A program made the translations under genes and the position numbers. The notes beneath the pieces are model-generated. The model had not been told where the DNA came from. It was given only the letters and a program-made list of their open reading frames with translations, and searched no databases. 6,134 nt of DNA, from the NCBI GenBank assembly GCA_018241865.1, contig JAFECY010000123.1, forward strand, positions 1 through 6,134, read 5' to 3'. This document shows, piece after piece, positions 1-4,974 of the stretch (the first letter of the stretch is position 1; each line of letters begins with the position of its first letter). Source of the DNA: Pseudomonadota bacterium (GTDB lineage Bacteria; Pseudomonadota; Gammaproteobacteria; Burkholderiales; Burkholderiaceae_D).

Positions 1-1392
1 ATCACCGTAAGACACATGCGCGCCGGCCAGTTGTGCTTCATGCACCCGATCAGGATCGAGATCGAGCGCATGACAGGCGATGTTTTCTTCCTCCAACAGC
101 TTGGCTAGGTTTTGCCCGCTGCGACCGAAACCGGCAATGATGACGTGCTGCTGCGCGGTCATGGTACGGGTGGCAATCTTGGTCAACGCCAGCGATTGCA
201 TCATCCACTCATTCGCCGACAGCTTCATGACGATCGCATCCGATTTTTCCACCAGAAAAGGCGCGGCCAACATCGACAGCACCATCGCCGCCAGCACCAG
301 TTGAATCAGCAACGGATCAAGCAACTTCAAAGTCCCCGCTTGACTCAGCAGCACAAATCCAAATTCGCCAGCCTGTGCCAGCGCCAGACCCGTACGCAAA
401 GCAACACCTGTGGATGCACCGAAGCGACGCGTCAGAAAAGCAATCAGGCCGAACTTCATCAGCACCGGCGCGACCAGCAGCATCAGCACCAGCCACCAGT
501 ATTGCAACACCAGTTCGATGTTCAGCAGCATGCCAATGGTGATAAAAAACAGACCGAGCAAGACATCGCGGAAGGGCTTGATGTCTTCCTCCACCTGATG
601 CCGAAACTCGGTTTCGGAAATCAGCATGCCGGCGACGAACGCGCCCAGCGCCAGCGACAAGCCGGCCTTCTCGGTGATCCAAGCTGCGCCCAGCGTAATC
701 AGCAGCAAGTTCAGCATGAACAATTCCTGCGAACGGCGTTTGACGACAATGCGGAACCAACCGCGCATCAGCTTCTGACCGATCACCAGCAACAGCAGCA
801 GCACGAACACCGCCTTGGCCGCCGCCCAGGCTAGACTCACCAGCAATTGCCCGCCGGGATTCGCCAAGGCCGGCACGAGTATCAACAAAGGCACCAGCGC
901 CAAGTCCTGAAACAACAAAATGCCGATGATGCGCCGGCCATGTTCACTTTCTAGCTCTAGCCGTTCAGTCAACAGTTTCGACACGATGGCGGTGGATGAC
1001 ATCGCCAGCGCGCCGCCGAGCGCGAAACTGGCTTGCCACGTGATGCCGATCGCCTGCGGCAACAGATAGGCCAGCGTCCAGCCGAAAGCGACGGTGAAAC
1101 CGATGGTGAGCAGCACCTGCGCCAGTCCGAGCCCGAATACCGTGCGCCGCATCGAGGAAAGCTTGGGCAGCGAAAACTCCAGCCCGATGGAAAACATCAG
1201 GAACACCACGCCAAATTCGGCTAGGGTATGCGTAGTCTGATTATCTTCCGCCAACCTGAAGCCGTGCGGCCCGAGCAAGATGCCGACCAGCAAATATCCC
1301 AACATCGGCGGCAAATGCAACATGCGGAACAGCACCACGCCGAAGACGGCGGCAGCCAGCAACAACAAAGTCAGTTCGAGGGCGGAAACCAT
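1..1392 (-). CDS. Kef-type (KefB/KefC-like) CPA2 monovalent cation:proton antiporter, 3'-truncated by window edge
   Basis: Reverse-strand reading gives 464 uninterrupted codons from ATG at 1392 to position 1; the stop lies outside the window. Residues 1 to about 382 form about a dozen hydrophobic helices of the Na+/H+ exchanger fold. Recognisable family blocks are LGYLLVGILLGPHG (31-44), EFGVVFLMFSIGLEF (59-73), MSSTAIVSKLL (131-141), GILLFQDLALVPLL (157-170, acidic D163 in the membrane) and the loop HQVEEDIKPF (265-274) before a helix ending FFITIGM. A cytoplasmic TrkA-N/KTN nucleotide-binding domain starts near 416 with GFGRSGQ (421-427) and the acidic end of the second strand, LDLDPD (443-448). 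Family members exchange K+ or Na+ for H+ at the inner membrane. E. coli KefB/KefC are gated by glutathione and have about 600 residues, so roughly a quarter is missing here. The ATG is the only possible start: an in-frame TGA lies 13 codons upstream, with no other start codon between. No clear Shine-Dalgarno precedes it. Transcribed divergently from kdsD. The exact ion and gating ligand cannot be told from sequence. Confidence 0.93.
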   Translation of the reverse strand, partial: MVSALELTLLLLAAAVFGVVLFRMLHLPPMLGYLLVGILLGPHGFRLAEDNQTTHTLAEFGVVFLMFSIGLEFSLPKLSSMRRTVFGLGLAQVLLTIGFTVAFGWTLAYLLPQAIGITWQASFALGGALAMSSTAIVSKLLTERLELESEHGRRIIGILLFQDLALVPLLILVPALANPGGQLLVSLAWAAAKAVFVLLLLLVIGQKLMRGWFRIVVKRRSQELFMLNLLLITLGAAWITEKAGLSLALGAFVAGMLISETEFRHQVEEDIKPFRDVLLGLFFITIGMLLNIELVLQYWWLVLMLLVAPVLMKFGLIAFLTRRFGASTGVALRTGLALAQAGEFGFVLLSQAGTLKLLDPLLIQLVLAAMVLSMLAAPFLVEKSDAIVMKLSANEWMMQSLALTKIATRTMTAQQHVIIAGFGRSGQNLAKLLEEENIACHALDLDPDRVHEAQLAGAHVSYGD

Positions 1393-1480
1393 GGTGGCGG
1401 ATGCGGAATGCGTGACTTGCGTGCAGTCTTTTCAGAACTGGCAAGTTTTTTGCTTATATAAAATCGTTTATACTCCCGGC
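1393..1480. promoter_or_regulatory. Divergent intergenic promoter region between the antiporter gene and kdsD
   Basis: These 88 bases separate two start codons pointing away from each other, so promoters for both directions must lie here or just inside the genes. The core at about 1444-1474 is far more AT-rich than its surroundings. It contains TATAAA (1457-1462), a 4-base spacer and TTTATA (1467-1472), an inverted repeat that puts a TATAAA hexamer on each strand. A second plus-strand candidate -10, TATACT (1469-1474), and TAAAAT (1459-1464) overlap it. Candidate -35 sequences are poor (a T-run at 1446-1451 lies 17 bases before TATACT), so I cannot assign a single promoter or start point. No operator of a known regulator was recognised. 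Confidence 0.6.
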
Positions 1481-2509
1481 ATGAGTGTACCCCATGAAAA
1501 AAGCTTGCCGGAAACTTTTGATGTGCAACGTGCCGACCGCGCGCTGAAGTTGGCGCGCGACACGCTGCAAATCGAAGCCGATGCCATCATGGCCTTGCAG
1601 CAAAGGCTGACGGCGGACACCTCCCACACTTTCGCGCAGGCCGTGGACTTGCTGTTCAATTGTAGCGGCCGGGTGGTGGTATCAGGCATGGGCAAATCCG
1701 GCCACATCGCCCGCAAGATCGCCGCCACCCTCGCTTCCACCGGCACGCCGGCGCTATTCGTCCATCCGGGCGAAGCCGCGCACGGCGACCTCGGCATGGT
1801 GACCGAGCACGATGCCTTCGTCGCCATTTCCAATTCCGGCGAAACCGCCGAACTGCTGGCCATCGTGCCCATCATCAAGCGCATGGGCGCGGGGCTGATC
1901 GCCATGACCGGCAACCCGGCGTCGAGCTTGGCGCAACTGGCCAATGTGCATCTGAACGTCGCAGTGGACAAGGAAGCCTGTCCGCTCAACCTCGCACCGA
2001 CCGCCAGCACCACGGCGACGCTGGCGCTGGGTGATGCGCTGGCGGTGGCGTTACTCGATGCGCACGGCTTCCGCGAAGAGGATTTCGCCCGCTCGCATCC
2101 CGGCGGCGCACTGGGACGTCGCCTGCTGACCCACGTGCGCGATGTCATGCGCACCGGTGCGGCGATTCCGGCCGTGACCGCCGACGTATCACTGGCGGCA
2201 GCACTGATGGAAGTGACCAACAAGGGCATGGCGATGACCGCCGTGGTCGATGCCGACTATCGCCCGATCGGCGTGTTCACCGACGGCGACTTGCGCCGTC
2301 TGCTGGAACGCGCGCATGATCTTTCCGGCCTCACCATCGCCGACGCCATGCATGCCCATCCGCGCAGCGTCCATCCTGAGCAACTGGCAGTGGATGCGGT
2401 GCAGATGATGGAAGAATTCCGCATCAATCAGTTGCTGGTCACCGACACCGGCGGCAAGCTGGTCGGTGCCCTGCATATCCACGACCTCACTCGCGCCAAG
2501 GTGATCTGA
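1481..2509 (+). CDS. kdsD: D-arabinose 5-phosphate isomerase KdsD (SIS + tandem CBS domains)
   Basis: Encodes 342 residues (E. coli KdsD has 328). The enzyme interconverts D-ribulose 5-phosphate and D-arabinose 5-phosphate in the cytoplasm, the first step of Kdo synthesis for lipopolysaccharide. The SIS domain covers about residues 45-205 and includes GMGKSGHI (69-76), VHPGEAAHGDLGMV (94-107), ISNSGETAE (116-124), KEACPLNLAPT (164-174) and SHPGGALGR (205-213). The E. coli catalytic residues K59, E111, E152 and H193 align by eye with K72, E124, E165 and H206 here, at a constant offset of 13. Two CBS repeats follow, at about 217-275 (ending IGVFTDGDLRR) and 285-342 (ending LVGALHIHDLTRA). The frame is open further upstream to an ATG at 1280, but that extension runs through the divergent promoter and antisense to the antiporter gene, so ATG 1481 is chosen because it gives the family's usual N-terminus. 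No Shine-Dalgarno is visible before it. First gene of the kdsD-rpoN operon. KdsD is preferred over the paralogue GutQ because of the kdsC/lpt neighbours. Confidence 0.96.
   Translation: MSVPHEKSLPETFDVQRADRALKLARDTLQIEADAIMALQQRLTADTSHTFAQAVDLLFNCSGRVVVSGMGKSGHIARKIAATLASTGTPALFVHPGEAAHGDLGMVTEHDAFVAISNSGETAELLAIVPIIKRMGAGLIAMTGNPASSLAQLANVHLNVAVDKEACPLNLAPTASTTATLALGDALAVALLDAHGFREEDFARSHPGGALGRRLLTHVRDVMRTGAAIPAVTADVSLAAALMEVTNKGMAMTAVVDADYRPIGVFTDGDLRRLLERAHDLSGLTIADAMHAHPRSVHPEQLAVDAVQMMEEFRINQLLVTDTGGKLVGALHIHDLTRAKVI
2498..2503 (+). promoter_or_regulatory. Ribosome binding site of kdsC, inside the end of kdsD
   Basis: AAGGTG lies five bases before the ATG at 2509, within the last codons of kdsD. 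It supports that start and independent or coupled initiation at the TGATG junction, where the two genes share one base. Confidence 0.6.
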
Positions 2510-3030
2510 TGACCGCCGTTCAGCGTGCCGCGCGCCTGCGCCTGATGATCTTCGACGTCGATGGCGTGCTGACCGATGGCAGCCTGCATTACGGCGCCGA
2601 CGGCGAGCAGATCAAAACTTTCAACGTACTCGACGGCCACGGCATCAAGCTGCTGCAACAAGCCGGCGTCGCCACCGCCATCATCAGCGCGCGCCAGTCG
2701 GCCATCGTCGAAAAACGCGCCGCCGACCTCGGCATCGCGCACGTCAAACAAGGCGTGCACGACAAACGCGCGGCTTTCGAGCAATTGCTGGCGCACACCG
2801 GCATCGCCGCCGACCAGTGCGGCTTCATCGGCGACGACGTGATCGATTTGCCGATCTTGCTGCGCGTCGGCTTTGCCGCCAGCGTGCCGAATGGCCATTC
2901 CGAAGTCCGCAGCCGCGTCCACTACCTCACCGAAGCCGGTGGCGGCAAGGGCGCGGTGCGTGAATTGTGCGACTTCATCCTGCGCGCGCAGGGCAAGTAC
3001 GAGGCGGCGCTGGCACCGTATTTAGCATGA
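2509..3030 (+). CDS. kdsC: 3-deoxy-D-manno-octulosonate 8-phosphate phosphatase KdsC
   Basis: Encodes 173 residues of a small HAD-superfamily phosphatase of the capless C0 type, usually a tetramer, that removes phosphate from Kdo 8-phosphate to give Kdo in the cytoplasm. Motif I is FDVDGVLTDG (15-24), with nucleophile D16 and acid/base D18. Motif II is IISARQS (58-64), motif III is the conserved K86, and motif IV is GDDVIDLP (108-115), with Mg2+-binding D109 and further acidic residues D110 and D113. The stretch KTFNVLDGHGIKLL (36-49) is also typical of the family. Length is near that of H. influenzae YrbI (about 180) and a little short of E. coli KdsC (188). The start ATG shares its A with the kdsD stop (TGATG) and has a good AAGGTG ribosome site. 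Its end overlaps lptC by four bases. The G-to-A change in motif II (SAR for the common SGR/TGR) is unlikely to destroy activity, as the Ser is retained. Confidence 0.96.
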   Translation: MTAVQRAARLRLMIFDVDGVLTDGSLHYGADGEQIKTFNVLDGHGIKLLQQAGVATAIISARQSAIVEKRAADLGIAHVKQGVHDKRAAFEQLLAHTGIAADQCGFIGDDVIDLPILLRVGFAASVPNGHSEVRSRVHYLTEAGGGKGAVRELCDFILRAQGKYEAALAPYLA

Positions 3031-3626
3031 GCGACGCGCGCACCACCTCTTATCGCATCCGCATGATCGTGGCATTGGCGATCGCCATCTTGCTAGCGCT
3101 AGCCAGCTTCTGGCTACTCGATGTCATGCGGCGCAGCACCGATGATGCGCTGCCTAGCGTCAAGCGCAGCGACCCCGATTATTACGTCGATTCCTTTCGC
3201 GTCTTGCGGCTCGATCAACGCGGCAAGACCCGTTATCGCATCGACGGCGAACGCCTAACCCACAATCCGCAGGATGATTCGCACGACATCCTGCAGCCAC
3301 GTCTCATCAGCCTGAGCGACAACCAACCGCCACTGACTATCCGCGCCGAACGCGCCCACGGCAACCGCGACAACAGCCAAGTGCATCTGTACGACAAGGT
3401 CGAGATGGATCGCCCCGCTTTCGCCACCGGCGCGCATCTGCATATGCAGACCGAATATCTGCTGGTTCTGCCGGACGATGAAATCATGAAAACCCATCTA
3501 CCGGTGACACTCGTATCGGGCACCGACACACTGACCGGCACGGGCATGGTCGCCAACAACGCCACCCGCACACTCCACCTGGCCAGCCGAGTGCGTGGTC
3601 GGCTGGCTCCACGCCCCGGCTCCTGA
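3027..3626 (+). CDS. lptC: LPS export system protein LptC (inner-membrane anchored periplasmic subunit)
   Basis: Encodes 199 residues (E. coli LptC has 191). LptC is a bitopic inner-membrane protein that takes LPS from the LptB2FG transporter and passes it to LptA. A short basic N-terminus is followed by one transmembrane helix at about residues 12-32 (VALAIAILLALASFWLL). The remainder is a periplasmic beta-jellyroll domain, with DPDYYVDSFRVLRLD (44-58), typical of betaproteobacterial LptC, right after the linker, then alternating short strands such as LTIRAERAHGN and QVHLYDKVEM. The start at 3027 overlaps the kdsC stop in ATGA, so translation is probably coupled; no strong Shine-Dalgarno is present. 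The frame is open to an earlier ATG at 2967, but that would overlap kdsC by 64 bases and add 20 residues before the usual N-terminus. The family diverges strongly in sequence, so the call rests on topology, the motif after the linker and position before lptA. Confidence 0.92.
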   Translation: MSDARTTSYRIRMIVALAIAILLALASFWLLDVMRRSTDDALPSVKRSDPDYYVDSFRVLRLDQRGKTRYRIDGERLTHNPQDDSHDILQPRLISLSDNQPPLTIRAERAHGNRDNSQVHLYDKVEMDRPAFATGAHLHMQTEYLLVLPDDEIMKTHLPVTLVSGTDTLTGTGMVANNATRTLHLASRVRGRLAPRPGS

Positions 3627-3631
3627 CTCGC

Positions 3632-4201
3632 ATGCTTACCAGACGCACCATGAATCGACTTCTTCCCTCTTCCCTGTTCGCCCTCATCCTGCTGACATGC
3701 GCCAGCGTCCACGCCGAAAAAGCGGATGCCGACAAACCGACCAATGTCGAGGCCGATCAAATGACGTATGACGACGTCAAACAAATCAATACCTTCATCG
3801 GCAATGTGCATCTAACGCGCGGCACGATGACCATGAATGCCGCCAAAGTGGTCGTGACCCAAGATCCATCCGGTTATCAGATCGCCACTTTGTACGCCGC
3901 GCCCGGCGGCTTGGCAAACTTCCGCCGGAAACGTGACGGCGGTCCCGATTTATGGGTCGAAGGCGAAGGTGAGCGGATCGAATACGACAGCAAGACAGAA
4001 ATCGCCAAGCTGTTCACGCGCGCCAAGGTGCGCCGGCTGGATGGCAAGAAGGTCACTGATGAAGCTGCCGGCGAATTCATTTCCTACGACAGCCGCAGCG
4101 AATTTTTCACCGTGAACAATGCGGCAAACGGTACCAGCGTACCGAACGGCGGCCGGATCAAGGTCATCATCCAACCGCATTCGACCACACCGAAACCATA
4201 A
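3632..4201 (+). CDS. lptA: LPS transport periplasmic protein LptA (OstA family)
   Basis: Encodes 189 residues (E. coli LptA has 185). LptA molecules form the periplasmic beta-jellyroll bridge between LptC and the outer-membrane LptD. A Sec signal peptide is clear: basic MLTRRTMNRL, hydrophobic LFALILLTCASV, and a likely cleavage after VHA (residue 28), leaving EKADADKP. The OstA/LptA core begins at PTNVEADQMTYDD (36-48) and includes FIGNVHLTRGTMTMNAAKVVV (roughly 54-74), LWVEGEGERIEYDSKTEIAKL (roughly 108-128) and AAGEFISYDSRSEFFTVN (roughly 146-163), the repeating strands of the fold. The start at 3632 is five bases after the lptC stop. An in-frame ATG at 3650 would give a slightly shorter signal peptide, and neither start has a visible Shine-Dalgarno. 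The C-terminus ends in a Pro/Thr-rich tail (HSTTPKP). Followed 14 bases later by lptB. Confidence 0.95.
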   Translation: MLTRRTMNRLLPSSLFALILLTCASVHAEKADADKPTNVEADQMTYDDVKQINTFIGNVHLTRGTMTMNAAKVVVTQDPSGYQIATLYAAPGGLANFRRKRDGGPDLWVEGEGERIEYDSKTEIAKLFTRAKVRRLDGKKVTDEAAGEFISYDSRSEFFTVNNAANGTSVPNGGRIKVIIQPHSTTPKP

Positions 4202-4204
4202 CGC

Positions 4205-4209
4205 GAGGA
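4205..4209 (+). promoter_or_regulatory. Ribosome binding site of lptB
   Basis: GAGGA lies six bases before the lptB ATG at 4216. It is the clearest Shine-Dalgarno sequence in the operon and fixes the lptB start. Confidence 0.75.
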
Positions 4210-4215
4210 AGCAGC

Positions 4216-4956
4216 ATGAGCAGCACCCTGATCGCCAGCGGTTTACAAAAAAGTTACGGCACGCGCCAAGTTTTGCGCGATGTCTCCCTGCAGGTCCAAA
4301 GCGGCGAAGTCGTCGGCTTACTCGGCCCCAACGGTGCCGGCAAAACCACCGCGTTCTACATGATCGTCGGTTTGGTGCCATCCGACGCCGGCGAGATCAG
4401 CCTCGACGACACCAGCATGTCGCGCCTGCCGATTCACCGCCGTGCGCGACTCGGCCTATCCTACTTGCCGCAAGAAGCGTCGGTGTTCCGCAAGCTGAGC
4501 GTAGCCGACAATATCCGCGCCGTGCTGGAGTTGCAGCAAGAAGATGGCAAGCCCTTGAGTCGGGAAAAAATCAATCAACGCTTGGATCAATTACTCGCCG
4601 ATCTGCAAATCGAAAAACTACGCGACAGCCAAGCGCTGTCGCTATCTGGAGGCGAACGACGACGCGTCGAGATCGCGCGCGCGCTGGCGACCAATCCGCG
4701 CTTCGTCCTGCTCGACGAACCTTTCGCCGGCGTCGATCCGATCGCTGTGATCGAAATTCAGCGCATCGTCCGCTTTCTAAAAGAACGCGGTATCGGCGTA
4801 CTGATTACCGACCACAACGTACGCGAAACGCTCGGCATCTGCGACCGCGCCTACATCATCAACCAAGGCATGGTGCTGGCCAGCGGCCGACCTGACGACA
4901 TCATCGCCGACGAATCGGTGCGCCGCGTTTATCTGGGCGAACACTTCCGCATGTAG
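4216..4956 (+). CDS. lptB: LPS export ABC transporter ATP-binding protein LptB
   Basis: Encodes 246 residues, close to E. coli LptB (241). LptB is the cytoplasmic ATPase that dimerises under LptF/LptG and drives extraction of LPS from the inner membrane. All ABC motifs are present: Walker A GPNGAGKTT (37-45), Q-loop LPQEASVF (84-91), signature LSGGERRR (143-150), Walker B FVLLDE (163-168) with catalytic E168, D-loop AGVD (171-174) and switch H200 in ITDHN. VFRKLSV (90-96) corresponds to the LptB groove that contacts the LptF/LptG coupling helices. RVEIARALATNP and the C-terminal YLGEHFRM are LptB-like and separate it from branched-chain amino-acid (LivG/LivF) ATPases, which it otherwise resembles. 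LptF and LptG are not in this window; in most proteobacteria they are encoded elsewhere. The start is supported by a GAGGA site; the TAG stop is 18 bases before rpoN. Confidence 0.97.
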   Translation: MSSTLIASGLQKSYGTRQVLRDVSLQVQSGEVVGLLGPNGAGKTTAFYMIVGLVPSDAGEISLDDTSMSRLPIHRRARLGLSYLPQEASVFRKLSVADNIRAVLELQQEDGKPLSREKINQRLDQLLADLQIEKLRDSQALSLSGGERRRVEIARALATNPRFVLLDEPFAGVDPIAVIEIQRIVRFLKERGIGVLITDHNVRETLGICDRAYIINQGMVLASGRPDDIIADESVRRVYLGEHFRM

Positions 4957-4974
4957 CGGAAACCCTGCAGCGCC

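Noticed and set aside
112..834. Plus-strand open frame of 240 codons opposite the antiporter gene
   Set aside because: The product is Gln/His/Arg-rich with no domain and lies antisense to strongly family-matching antiporter codons; it is a shadow of that gene.
1280..1480. N-terminal extension of kdsD to an ATG at 1280
   Set aside because: The added 67 residues match no family feature, run antisense to the antiporter gene and cross the intergenic promoter region.
1468..2229. Minus-strand open frame of 253 codons opposite kdsD
   Set aside because: Ser/Ala/Thr-rich composition with no motif, antisense to conserved kdsD codons; it arises from GC-biased third positions.
2967..3026. N-terminal extension of lptC to an ATG at 2967
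   Set aside because: It would lie within kdsC codons in another frame; the ATGA overlap start at 3027 gives the normal short cytoplasmic tail before the membrane helix.
4129..4144. Short hairpin (6-bp arms, 4-base loop) near the end of lptA
   Set aside because: The stem is short, lies inside coding sequence and is not followed by a T-run; expected by chance at this length.
4119..4895. Plus-strand open frame of 258 codons overlapping the end of lptA and most of lptB
   Set aside because: Arg/His/Gln-rich product without motifs, out of frame with lptB, which has every ABC ATPase motif and a good ribosome binding site.
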